DNA of 64,000 bases, from positions 94,026,412 to 94,090,411 of the forward strand of contig CM060962.1 of NCBI GenBank assembly GCA_030765045.1. The letters are read 5' to 3'. This document shows positions 49,404 to 61,271 of the stretch, in pieces. Source of the stretch: Tenodera sinensis (Eukaryota > Arthropoda > Insecta > Mantodea > Mantidae). The position numbers and the translations under genes are program-made. How positions within the stretch are numbered: position 1 is the stretch's first letter; each line of letters opens with the position of its first letter. A model generated the notes under the pieces. It made no database searches. It was not told the DNA's origin and saw only the letters and a list, made by a program, of their open reading frames with translations.

Positions 49404-49822
49404 TTGAAGGAAAAAGTGTAAACAAGTATGATGAAGACCCATTTGTCTTAGTAGTAAGGATGTGTATGATACTCATATGCTTTTGCTGAAGCCTAAGGGC
49501 ACTTCCAATTGTATTAAATTCAATTGTAAAGTTCTGAAAATTCAACAAGGGTTACCCATAAAATCATGTGTTTCTTATGTTGTGAATTTATATTGATGTA
49601 TTTGACAATATTTTTTTGCACGTTAGTTCCTTAACATTTAACAATTCTAAAACCACGCCAACTATGTCAGACTGAAATTGCAGATGATGGAAAACTATCT
49701 TTTTTGTATACCTACCTGTCTAAATCCAATTATTTCTGAAAAGAGGTAGCAAGGGTGAACTAAAGATTGGAAGCCACTTTGAAGTTTGATATACTATTAA
49801 ATTTATTAGTATCCTTTGATAT

Positions 49823-50370
49823 GTACCGAGCGACATATCCACTTGGTAACGCGCTCGATAATGGGCGACCGCCTACTCTGACCACGGGCTGGCTTTTCGT
49901 GATTTCGCTGGTCGCTAGGTAAATGCTGCAGGTGGTTTCTCTTTTGCCCTCCTGCCCGTCAGTTCCTTTACCCATCATTTTCTTCATCATCATAATCATC
50001 AGCAAGGTGTTTTAGGGTTACAGGACCGGGCGACGGTGTTCGGCGTGTTGCAGCTGGGCGCTGGTGATAGTGCGTTTGTCAGGGTTTCTCCCTGACGTCA
50101 GTCGGACTCCTGACGGTTCCGTCCTCTGTGAGCAGCCTATCTTAAGGGACTCCCGGAGAGCTCAGACTTGTTGGCAGGCTTGAGCGGCATCAGATGCGTT
50201 CAATATGGAATCGTTAGGGACTCCGTTCACGCTTACACATGTCATCTTCCGGTACTGATTGCCCTTGGAGTCTCTCCCAAGGGTCGCGTTCGAAGCACAA
50301 AGGACTACATTGTGCCTACGTACAGTGCTCTGCCTCTCTTTCGGAAACTCCTCCTATGTATCTTTACCAT
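49823..50370. mobile_element. Unclassified retroposon-like insertion
   Basis: Framed by TATCCTTTGATAT (49810-49822) and TATCCTTTGACAT (50371-50383), a 13-bp TSD with one change. The 548-bp interior is more GC-rich than the flanks, starts GTACCGAGCGACATATCC and has no open frame of note. The long TSD favours target-primed retroposition; no tRNA, 5S or 7SL head is recognised. Confidence 0.6.
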
Positions 50371-50383
50371 TATCCTTTGACAT

Positions 50384-51640
50384 ATAGCGGTAAATTAGTG
50401 ATTTGTAAGATATTGTAACCAACACACAAGTGAACCCGAAAACTATGTATACCCAGCTGTGGTGGTGCGGTTCTGAGAAATTGAAACGGTTTTGGTCCGA
50501 AATGGTACCTAGAATGCTCTCTGAACGTTGGAAGTTTTGACCGGTCGGCCTTATACTAAGCACGTGGAGGGAACGTTACAATAGGATCGAAAATGGCCTT
50601 AAATATCTCAAAAGCGGTTACGATTTGCAGCTTCATACGGCGTTTTAATTAGAGTAATTATAAATTCTCCAAAACACAGGAGGATCTCTGATTTAAGCAT
50701 TGGGGAAGTTGTTTAATACGGTTGAGAAATAATCCCAGAATGTTTTTATTTTTTGTGCATTACTTGTTTAGTTACAGATACACTGATAATTGTTACTGAA
50801 GGCCGGAGGCGTGTCGTTTCCCATAGGTATATTGCACATGGACTTCACTGTTTCGCTCGCGCATGTAAACAACTGCAGGTAGGTACAGCCTGACTATGAA
50901 ACCACCTCACTCCAGCACAACCTACAAGCATCATATGAACACTAAAGAACACTATCACTCCACGTCTTTCAGCTCACTGTGAGAAGAAACAAAACAGTCG
51001 CGTTATACTACACCTTGACCTTGCGTCTGCAGACACTTGTAAAGCAATGCTTCACTAGTTCGCATACTACGTTACGTTATTTTCCTAAGTTACTCGCAGT
51101 GCTCAGACTTCTGATAGAACTACAAAATTGTCGAAAACTACCTTGTTGCAAAGGTATTCACAACGATCGACATAGGAAGATTCATTCATTCGTAAACAAG
51201 AATTTCCACTTAGCGGTTCCTCAATCATCTGAAGGGTTATTTGTCGTTAGATGTATTTTTCCTAAAATTGAGGGAGCTCAGATCTGTTTAAACGTGTTCA
51301 TGAAATATTATACAATCGGGTATAAAGATCATGGACTTCCATTTAGCAATGTCTCGACTGAACAGAATTTTTGAAGGTTTGGTTTACCATCATATTTCAC
51401 GAATACTGAGAAACCCAACAGGATGTACATATGTTTTTAAAAACTTTATCCAAGTCAGGTGTAAAATAATATGGAGTCATCATTCACTCACTCGTAAAAA
51501 GCAAGATTTTTCTTAGTGTATAAACTTAACGATTTCTGCTAACTTTTAAATACATTTTACTGTTCTCGGATTCGAAATATTTTCAAATGATTATGAATGT
51601 AACTGGCCTCAGTTATGGCACTATGTGAAAAATTATTCAT
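50384..51640. other. No recognised feature
   Basis: A 131-codon plus-strand frame (50979-51374) shows no known motif. Nothing else is supported. Confidence 0.4.
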
Positions 51641-51660
51641 GACGAACTATACGGATCTAA

Positions 51661-53405
51661 GGTGTCCGTAAGATGGGTGCAACATTTGCAGGAAACAACA
51701 CTGTCTCTCCACGACAGCTGTTGATGCTGTTGGAACAGGATGAAGAGGATACTTTTGATCGTCTGGTAGCCATGGATGAAATTTGGATCTATCAATATAG
51801 TCCAGAGACCAAGACCATGAGCGGGGTATTCCATTTCATTTCGGACAGCAGGAAACCTTGTATTTTTTGGAGGGGTTCAATTTTCTGTCATCTAAAGTAG
51901 ACTTATGTTAATATCTTTTGCAAATTCGCAGCTATGATAAATAAGTGCTTCCGAGGTCGAAGCTACCGTAATTTGATAAAATTACGCAAATCTGAGGTTC
52001 ACAGCTGAGAAACTAACGTCAAATTCTCAAATGAAATTCAAAACGAAGCTAAGATTTTACAGTTTGTCGTGGCATTGTACAATATTTTTAGAACTTAAAT
52101 TAAATATAATTTTTACCATATTTCGAGTTTTTTTCCCTGAAAACTGCCATTTTAAATGGAATATAAATTGAGCCACATCGTTCAACATTTAATTTCAAAA
52201 AAAAAAAAAAAAAAAAAAAAAATATATTACTGAACATTTTAAGACATCTTCAACGGACAATTGTAGAAAAAATAAAAAGTAAAAGAAACAGCGTCAGAAC
52301 ACTTAGTCGCGCTGCATCATACCGCGTACTGGTCCACGAGTCACGTCAAGGAACTTTCTCGATCTGCTGCTGTGTGACATGCGGCCGCTGAGCGATGCAA
52401 GTACAGCGTGACCCTAAATATTTATTGTTTCATTATTTTATCCCACGTTTTAAACAAGGGGTTCCAAAAATCTGAAAACTGCAATTAATGTGTAATAAAA
52501 AAAGGTTTAAGCCCATATAAGTTTAATGTCTATAAAAAGGCAATTATACTTAATACATGAAGAAAAAGGGTTTAACAAATTGTTAAATTGTGTAATTATT
52601 CCTATATCATTGTTACATACCACAATCAACAACAGATATTCAGCTTTAAAATGAATCGTAGTTTACCGAAGTCCAATATAGGGTTCTTGAGTTATACGGC
52701 ACAGATGTTGTCTCATTCGGAAAATAACGCACATTTTACCGAATTTTAACTCGAAAACTCTAAATATTTAAGAGGTAATTTTCTCAAACCTGTTTTCTTT
52801 TACAGTTACTAACACATGTAGAAACTATTAATAATTTTTGAAAATGTGAGGCCAATTTTCTCATTTTTTGTCCGATTTGAAGTGGAATAGCCCGAGCGTG
52901 GAGTGGAAGCATCCTGATTCCCCCCCCCCCCAAAAAAAGGGCAATGGTGCAAAAGTCTGGCTATTTTGGGACGGTCGTGGAATCGTCCTCATAGATTACA
53001 TTCAAAAGACTAAAACCATCATTGGGGCATACTACAGCTATTTTCTAGACAAGTTGCGAAATGCCCTGATAAAGAAGGGCCGCGGCATGCTCTCCAGTCA
53101 TTCATCTCCTAGCTGACACATCAGCTTACTCATCTCAAATTACAGTTGACAAAATAAGGGCGTGTTGCTTAGAAATCTTGCAGCATCAGCCTAATTCTCC
53201 GGATCTCGTAGCAAGGGACTTTTTCTTGTTCCCAGAAATCTAAAATTCCGTTACGGACCCGCCAATTTGACAAAACAAATGACGTCATTTATAAAGTGGA
53301 AAAGTGATTTAAGGCGCAATCTGCAGGCATCTGGAATAACAGTACTCGGAGGGTCAAAAACGCTGAGAAAAACGTGTAAATCTGGATGGTGACTACGTAG
53401 AGAAG
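51661..53405 (+). pseudogene. mariner transposase relic, interrupted by a TIR element
   Basis: The 5' part (51661-51822) gives VSPRQLLMLLEQDEEDTFDR and LVAMDEIWIYQYSPETKTMS, with the first catalytic Asp in MDE. After the insertion the protein resumes at 52898 with VEWKHPDSPPPQKK and WLFWDGRGIVLIDYIQKTKT, then ILQHQPNSPDLVARDFFLFP (third catalytic Asp) and a C-terminal GDYVEK. The region of the second Asp (HHDNA) is degraded. Stops and frameshifts abound. Confidence 0.88.
51823..52893. mobile_element. Unclassified TIR element inserted in the mariner
   Basis: The ends are GGGGTATTCCATTTCATTTC (left) and GGGCTATTCCACTTCAAATC (right, reverse complement), followed on both sides by GGAC. GAGC is present at 51819-51822 and 52894-52897, so the TSD is 4 bp (5 bp if the next G is counted). 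The mariner frame is restored exactly on removing it (TMS then VEW). The 1071 bp hold no recognisable transposase and a poly-A of about 24 at 52198. Confidence 0.82.
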
Positions 53406-53420
53406 AGTTAACAATTAGAA

Positions 53421-54823
53421 ATCAAAACCAACTTTCTGTGAATTTTTGTTGAAGGCAATAATTAAAACTTTACAATACCCTTTCGTACAATGGAGGTAGA
53501 CGCTTTGCACACCACGACCTCTCCGCTATCAACCCTCAGGAGGAAGGAACGAAGTTAAGGAATCACAGGAGCTACGGCCCGCAGGCAGATAGGTCACAGA
53601 GAGATGTGCGGAAGTCCTTAACTGTTCTTGACCCGAGAATCTGCCTGTCTCATTCTTGGAGCTGCCTAGAATTAACGAATTAGTAATTAACGACCAGAAC
53701 AAACAGACAATCCTGTAGTGTCCACGGAGGTACTCCTTTCTTGTAGTAAGCATCCGTGCCATCTGTCTGCACGAGACCTAGTGGCACACCTAAAAATTTG
53801 AAGGAAATGGAATGAAAAGTCACGAGGAAAATAAATGTGTGGTAAATGAGAAACTACTCCAGAATTTGCCTGCCGACCAGTGGAAGCCATGAGAAACCCA
53901 GGTCAGAGAGGGTGGTTGAAGCAATCGAAATCAGGAGCTCCCAAATGCGAGCCTCACACATTACCAGGGGTCATCTCCTTTCGCGGGTCATGTCATTACT
54001 TTTTCTTTCGTTATTTCTGATTATTATTTAATTTCTGCTAAATTATAAGTAAATCTCGAAGCTAAATGTTGCTTAGTTCCCTCAGCTGAAATATCTATGT
54101 ACCAGAAATGTGACATTTTGCCACCGGTGTAATACACCCGTTCACTACTGCTGTGTCAGAGCACTGCTTTCTTTCGTGGGCATCATCTGCGGTTCGATTC
54201 GATAAGAAATCAAGATCCTCCTGCAAATGTAATTAATTATACATGCCCTGAAAGGCATTAGCGTTTAGTTTTGATAGGAATTTGATTTTAGATTTCAATG
54301 TCTATACGATAAAATGCCTTTGATTACAGGCCTTTTATGCAGGTACTACTTGTTTGTTTTTTTACTTGCAAAGAGCCCATTAGCTCTACTTTAACATGAC
54401 TTATTTGATTTCTGCGAGTGCATAGCATGTTTATGTTTACCTGTATATCATTATAGGTCATTTTAACATTGATCATATGCTTATCACATTTGTAAACGAG
54501 ACAAGAAATACAAGTATGCTCTCTTGAAGGGTTCGCTTACGTGGAATGCGTGCAGCACAGAGGAAAAGATGGTGGATCTGGCCGAGCGAGCACTAGCAGT
54601 TGATTGCGCTAAGAAAGTAACAGAAAATGTTGAGGTGAACAAGCAGAACTCATTTAGAAATGTCCGAAGAATGCAGGGATTTTGAAAGACTTAACATAGT
54701 GGAAAACTTAAAATGTAGCATATCCTCAGGAAGTGTATTTTAAAATGCAAAGTAACACAACTGGCGCAAAATTACTGCTTGTATGGTATATAGTTTCATC
54801 ACCAACCTGCTTGAAATTATTTA
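53421..54823. other. No recognised feature
   Basis: Short frames only, no motif. AT-rich in the right half. Confidence 0.4.
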
Positions 54824-54831
54824 CTTACGAA

Positions 54832-55757
54832 CAGGGTTGCCAACCCGTGCGATAATTATGGGGGCATACGATAATTTGAATGTTTGTACTATGGTTGTCA
54901 ACCCGTACGATAATTATGGGGGTGTACGATAATTTCGATATCGGCGAAATATAATTTTCACTGGTTTGCCACACCAGCGAAATGAAATTAATTACAAATA
55001 GCGATACCACTTTTGCCCTCATGGCCTGTCTCCACCCCTCTAAGGCAACCATTTCATATCCTACTAATCCTTCCACCCTTTATCCTCTTATTGCAATGTG
55101 CCCAGATCTAGTAATCTCAATGAAGAAGGCACTGTTCAGAAAATTGATGATCAATGGAGAAAACTCGGAATACCTGATATTCCGTGTGAAATAAAGAACA
55201 TGCCTGAATCTGACAGTTTCTGGAATGCTGTTAAACAACGTCACCTTGGTGGAAATACTGATTTTGAAGAACTGGCGGAGGTTGCATTATCAGTGATTTC
55301 ATTGCCCCACAGAAACACTTCTTGTGAAAGAGTTTTTTCCAAACTAGGTTTATTAAAAACCAAAATTAGAAACAGATTGGCGCTAGATACGATAAATGTA
55401 CTTATTCGGTCATCTCAGCTTATGAAAGAATGTGGTGGGTCCGAAATCTCCAAGCCACCGACATGTTAAAGTTTATCTCAACAACAAATTTGTACAATGC
55501 TGCAACAGTTGAGGAAGATGGTGAACTTTCAGATGAATAGTGCGAGAAACAGAAGTACTCAATTTTTAATACTGATTGAGGTCATCAATCTTGTAAGTGG
55601 ATACCATAAACACCAATACTATTACATTTTCATAAGTGTTATGCTGATACATTTATTGTTGTAGCATTTGCTTTATAATGTACGAGAATTTTGAATCCAA
55701 ATCTATAATTTTGAGTGGTCGGTACGATAATTTTACTTTTAAACATTGGCAACCCTG
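54832..55757 (+). mobile_element. Compact hAT derivative with TSD
   Basis: The ends are CAGGGTTGCCAACCCG (left) and CAGGGTTGCCAATG (right, reverse complement), framed by perfect CTTACGAA duplications at 54824-54831 and 55758-55765. The left end contains two tandem copies of a unit with AACCCGT-CGATAATTATGGGG. The only coding remnant is the C-terminal end of a transposase. Confidence 0.93.
55080..55540 (+). pseudogene. hAT transposase C-terminal fragment
   Basis: An open 123-codon frame includes DFEELAEVALSVISLPHRNT, SCERVFSKLGLLKTKIRNRL and LDTINVLIRSSQLMKE. This is the hAT C-terminal dimerisation domain (SCERVFS motif). N-terminal BED finger and catalytic Asp regions are absent; the element kept only this portion between its ends. 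Confidence 0.9.
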
Positions 55758-55765
55758 CTTACGAA

Positions 55766-57109
55766 GTCTCAATATCATGCGAAGGTACTGATTCTGGATA
55801 GCACAGCTCAAAACCCCTCATTATTAAAGTCTATCAGAAAGTTCTTTTCTCTTCACGTTTACTTAAATAATAGTTATAACAACTTCAATTATGATTTCAA
55901 GAATGACCAAACGTGTCCAAGGTGTTAATAACAACGAGGTCAGCTTTAGCTCTGTGTCCGTTTCAGGATAAGAAATACCAGAGAGGTTCAGGGGCATTTT
56001 CGCATGTTAGAGATTTTGCAATTCTTAATTAGAGCAAAATCAAGCGAAATGTTGTGCAGAGGAACGGTCCTGTAGTGTATTTGTTTACTGAAATGCGTGT
56101 GGTAACTTGGAGCTTTCAGAATTGCATACTAGCTTTGTAAAAAGCTGCAAAAATCTTGCTTATACTTTACAATCACGTATCTATAGAACAGTTAGGAGTA
56201 CTATTCAAAGTATTTCTGAATTTACTCTACTTAGAATTGATAAAATTAGCTTATGAATACACAAGGTCATAGAATCAACTAGATTCTAAAACCGAGTGCC
56301 TTTTGTACTCCTTGTTCAGGATATGCTCGAGGCAATCAAAACCATAGGGTGTAGACAAAGGACCTATTCTTTTCCAGTTTTCAAAACAATAGAAGTTCAC
56401 GACCAATCACAAATATACAGTACAGCTCTTTAAACAAATAATACACAGCAACAAAGTTGTGTACATAATTTAATTGTGACAATCTCTGCCACTTGTGAAA
56501 TTCTACATTGACTTACGGTGGTCTCCATAACTGCTATTACAGGCATTTGATCAGGATGAGAGTAAACATTTTACAAAAATGGTAAAAACATGTGTGACTT
56601 TTGAGCAACACAAGAGGACTCTGTTGCCGTCTTAATACTCCTAGACCAGTGATGTCCAAACTTCTCTCCTTGAAGAAGATTATGTAATTATCTGCCATTC
56701 CCCATTCCACTGTATGTCGGAAGGGGAATCACGCCTGTGGCGTTTAGACTCGCAAGCAGTCAGTATCCAGTGAGGGACACAGATGATTCCATGGCAGTTT
56801 CTAAGTCATGCCTTGAACTGGGAATGTTCGCAGTGACCCTTTAATTCTGGACGATTTTTGTATCAGTGGTAAACAGTAAGACAGGCAAAAGCTTACTAAA
56901 TATAAAATGAGGATCTCGTTAAAACACAATTTATGTCAAATACTTCTTTTTTCGTTTGAGTGAACCATTTCCGAGATATTCTTTATTATTTGTTTGAATT
57001 TGCCAATACTTAAACTGTTCTCAAATAGGAATACGCTATTTGCTTTCTTATCTCTTGGCCTTGCAAAGAGAATGGAATTTCAAAGGCATCGTATAGCAAC
57101 CAGTCCTTA
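55766..57109. other. No recognised feature
   Basis: AT-rich; nothing supported. CAGTGATGTCCAAACTTC at 56649 looks like a hAT end but has no partner. Confidence 0.4.
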
Positions 57110-57139
57110 AAACATTTCACTATGTCGATGGATCCCACA

Positions 57140-57790
57140 TAAAGTGACTACCGGTAAAGAACAACGCATTGATTGGTGCACAAAAACTCTGGAAAAATTC
57201 CAAGGTGGCATTTATTTGGTTTGGAATATCTTTACTAGTGATGAATCTTGGATTTATTGTTATAATCCTGAAAAGAGAGGTGAATCGGCTCAATGGGCTC
57301 TTCGAATAGAACTTAAGCTTACAAAAATCCGATGAATTCGAAGTGCTTATAAGAAGATGGTTGCAGTTTTTTTTCTCTAAAACAGCCATAATGCTTCTAT
57401 ATCATTATACGCTAGACGTATTGTTACTGCCCATTGGTATACAAATGTAAGTTTACAGCACATTTTTAAAAGGTTCGTGTGAAACGGCGAAAGGGGGGAG
57501 AAGTAAAAATAGGTACATCATGAAAATGTATAATCACATTCAGCAAAACTAATAACTCAGTATCTGGATGCCCCAAAGGTTCACATTATGGACATTCCAC
57601 CATGCAACCCTGAGCTGGCGCCTTGCGATTTATTTTTTTCCCTTCAAAACCTGAACAAAGTATTGGAAATCACTCTTTTGCCATCAGATAAAGCAATGGA
57701 ACATTATGAAAACCTGGGTGCAGTCAAATGCAAAACCTATTGATGTTAAAGGCGAATATTCTGAAAAAACAATAAAATCATTTGAGCTGT
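57140..57790 (+). pseudogene. mariner transposase relic
   Basis: Frames give RIDWCTKTLEKFQGGIYLVW, NIFTSDESWIYCYNPEKRGE (first Asp), KKMVAVFF, RRIVTAHWYTNVSLQHIF and PPCNPELAPCDLFFSLQNLN, where the D of PCD is the third catalytic Asp. The HHDNA segment with the second Asp is lost. DD34D-type mariner by pattern. Different subfamily from the 51.6-kb mariner. TIRs were not found. Confidence 0.82.
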
Positions 57791-58084
57791 TTAAAACTAA
57801 TATTTGTTTGATTTTATAAAAATTTTCAATGTTGCCCTCATATTAGTAAAACTCATGCAAAATATTTCATTATTACCATTATAACATTGTTATGAGAAGG
57901 TACATTTTTGTAAAACGAAATACTTCCATTTTCATTCTGATATTTATCAACCTTATTTGCAGTTGCACATATAGGGTAGTTAAATTATATTTGAACCCAT
58001 TCTCGCGGCCTCTCTCTACCGCGCCAGACAGCCGGCAGTCGCAGGGGAATTTACGCTGGCAGAGGCGAACTAAAATCCTTAGCT

Positions 58085-59328
58085 TATAATAGATGCTGGA
58101 AATGTTGACCTGCTCTCAAACAGGCAGTGTATCTCGTGTAAATATTCTCGCTCACTTTCCGAAGATCAGCGGCAGCAATCTTGTGATTTCTTGCACAATA
58201 TTTTCGCTAAGTTCCTGTAAAAATTTAAAATTATGTTGTTGTTTAACGACACTGCCAATTGCTAGGATCACATCAGCTCACCGGTGTGCCGGAATTTTGT
58301 CCCGCAGGAGTTCTTTTACATGCTAGTAAATCTACTGACATGGAGTTGTCGTTTTTAAGCACACTTAAAAACCATCGGTCTGAGCCGGATTTGAACCCGC
58401 GACCTTGGGATCAGTAGGCCAGCGTATAACCAACTGAGCCACCCAGACCGACAAGTTGCTGTAGTGTGTGAGGATTGGAACGATACACTTTGTCTTTTAA
58501 AGAACCCCATAAATAGAGATCACAACTCGTTAGGCCAGGAGAAAGAGCGGGCCACAAATCAACACTAATTATTCTGCCATCAAACACCTTTCTTACAGCA
58601 TTTAATGATACGGCAGCCAAATGCGCTGTTGCAGAATCTTGCTGGAACCAGCCATGATATTTCTCTTCTTCTGTCAAGCGATTGAAGCATGGCCTCAGAA
58701 TTAACCTCTGATATCGCTCTGCATTTATTGCTTCATCAAACAGTACAGACCCTATTATACTTCTAGAACTTACCGCACACCACGCTCCAATTTTCTGATC
58801 GTAATGAGGTGTTTCATCCAGTAGCACAGGTTTTTCTGAAGCTCAGTAGCAACCGTTGATTCACCAGTGAGAAACAAAAGCTGTGGGTCAAGGAAACCCC
58901 TTTCTACTGATTGGAAAAACCAGTTACAATAATTCGCACGTTTAGCGGGATCATTTGGCTTTAACGCTTACCCTCGTGTGTAGCGATAGAGCTTCAGTTT
59001 CAACAGACGTATAGCATTTTCGCAGATGATCGAGATACACCTATTTGCTGCGCTAGTGTTTTCAGCGATTTTCGAGGCCAACGCTCAAAAGTGGCACCAA
59101 CGTCATCCAGTTTATTTTTAGTTAGCACTGTCCTCTCCCTCGAATGTTTCTTGTCGAACATCGAACCGAAGGTTCAAATTTATTTACGACCGTATGCACG
59201 GTTGTCTTTGCAGGTGGTACAGGATTCGGAAACTTTTCAACAAACACCCTACGCACACAGCGAGCAGATTTATGCTTGAAGTAAACTTTACAAATAAACT
59301 CGCGTTCTTCCACATATAAGTGACGCAC
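58085..59328 (-). pseudogene. DDE transposase, Tc1/mariner superfamily, SINE-interrupted
   Basis: The N-terminus is a helix-turn-helix region (EEREFICKVYFKHKSARCVR, RVFVEKFPNPVPPA). The core reads IGAWCAVSSRSIIGSVLFDE, YHGWFQQDSATAHLAAVSLN (second Asp) and SCDLYLWGSLKDKVYRSNPH (third Asp); I count 38 residues between these two Asp. The frame runs into the SINE after LQQL; beyond it the tail RKVSENIYTRYTACLRAGQH is readable. Stops are present near 58840-59100. Confidence 0.85.
58220..58452 (-). mobile_element. tRNA-derived SINE, family B, copy 3
   Basis: Same head (GTCGGTCTGGGTGGCTCAGT, GGGTTCAAATCCGGC) and 3' end (GTCGTTAAACAACAA) as the copies at 44 kb. TSD AAGTTCCTGTA (58209-58219) against AAGTTGCTGTA (58453-58463), one mismatch. 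Confidence 0.92.
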
Positions 59329-59517
59329 CGTGTTTACTGCATGACAGAGGCAACTAACTCACACTGAATGACTGCACCTGACGCAGTAACACCAATAAGA
59401 GTTGGCGCCGGCGCACTTTCGAGCGGGAACTGCCTGTCCGAAGTCCCGGCAGCCGGCAAAGGAGTAGCGAAGTAGAGAGAGGCCTCAAATGGGTTCGAAT
59501 ATAATTTAACTATCCTG

Positions 59518-61038
59518 TATTTTGTGCAGTTCATTTAGGTTTTGACCACGCTCCTCAATGCTCTTGCCAACCAGAAGTTCTCTCCTGTTGAATTTCATTT
59601 GAAGACCCTTTAGTTGCTCTGATCCTTTCAACAAATTTCGGAACATCGGAAGATTCCATTGAAACACACGCACTCCAAAAAGGAAACCGTCGCAAGCCTG
59701 GCTGCACGATTCCAATCTTTATATGTGTTGGATTGATGTACCATAATATACACACTACAACGGAGGAGCTATGGACTAGAAATGGGCTGAAAATAACGTA
59801 ACGATTATACTTTTAACTAGTTAATAATGGCTACGGAAGTAACGAATACAAAGTACCGAGTTGCCAAAAAATGGTTATTAAAGTAACTAAGGCAATAACT
59901 AGTTATCCTGTTATCGGTACGGAGTCTGAATCAATCTCCTCCGCAAGAGATCGTGAGTGGCACTGTAGATCTAATAATATACCACTTGGCGAGGAAAACG
60001 TCTAGTAATTATCCGCTTTGCTAGTTATAACCAACTGAGATTATATGCATAATGTGTATTTGGCCGTTAATGTTTGTCTTATCTAAGAACATTGCCTTTC
60101 AACACGTCATTACCATGTTTTATCTAAGGTCCTACGAGAATATGTACGTTATTATGTTATGCTTAGGTTGACAATAGTGATGTATTTTCTGTTGTTATAT
60201 CTGCAACACGCGATGTTTATATTTACATCCATACAGTTTTATTCACCTGTATAACCTATATATACAGGTTGTACATGTGCAGGAACGTAGAAGCTCCGAA
60301 TTCATTTTATGATTATAAACTACCGTGGTAATCAAAGTGTGATACACATAAGAGAAACTTATGTTTAGATTGCATCAAAAACAAAGTCTGTATTGACATC
60401 CTTCATACTGAAATATAGTTAGAGCTAATTCTTACTGAAAACCATTAATGTACTATAACTGCAAACGTGATAATCACGAAAACAAATAACTTCATTGTTA
60501 CATGTAACCGTTAATCCGCCGTAACTACCACGGTTACAAGAAAATAACCGTCACATCCCTCTCAAGAACTTTAAAGTATGGAAAGAAACTATGACAATAA
60601 AGCAATCTATCTAGAGGTTGACAGGAACATTGATTTAATGATTTGTATAGACAGGTAATTTAGAATACTAATTTTTATGGAACCACAGGATAGTACGCAC
60701 AATTTAAAAGAAGAAAACAAGGACGGCAATGAAAAAGATGTTTTAAACCAATTCTGGTTACAGCGAGTGCATCGAATGAAAGCAAAGTGAGTATGTATAT
60801 TCCTCGTAGAAGTCCACTTAAAGGTATCTGAAATAGCCATGGAATTGTCACTAAAATATAAACAGTTGAAAAAAGCAACTATCTTGTATTTTAGAATCCA
60901 ATTGTCGAAAACTGGAAATGTGCAAGCAACCGAGGGCGAATAAATTGCATTAGGGTTGGAAGAACATAAACCAGTTATGAATTTTAAGATGGTCTTGAAC
61001 GAACGAAAGCAACGAACGCCATTTAGTTGTACCAGTCA
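59518..61038. other. No recognised gene
   Basis: AT-rich. At 59776-60565 repeated TAACG/CGTTA words face each other (AAAATAACGTAACG left, GGTTACAAGAAAATAACCG right) and may be a small hAT-like element, but I found no matching TSD. Confidence 0.4.
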
Positions 61039-61271
61039 TTTATTTATTTATTCTTATGAACATAACAGGCTTGGAAGCCCAATTACAATGTTCATCATAC
61101 ATAGATGTTTACATATAATAATATACACAGTCAAATAAAATACAAGAAAAACATAAATGAACATAAACTAATATAAGGAATAGAAACAATTATAAAAAAA
61201 TAAGAAGAAAGAAAGAAAAAAGAAAAAAAAAGTGAAGGTGGTATGGTAAGTAATTTTTTTACTATTCCTAA

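Larger units (their letters stand above)
57972..59517 (-). mobile_element. DDE transposon with long TIRs and TA target
   Basis: TA at 57970-57971 and 59518-59519 flank TIRs starting TAGGGTAGTTAAATTATATT and (right, reverse complement) CAGGATAGTTAAATTATATT; similarity extends about 45 bp to GGCCTCTCTCTAC. It encodes a transposase on the minus strand and contains a SINE (58220-58452). Confidence 0.9.

Noticed and set aside
59776..60565. Inverted TAACG-rich words, possible small hAT element
   Set aside because: Flanks do not show a matching duplication and ends align poorly.
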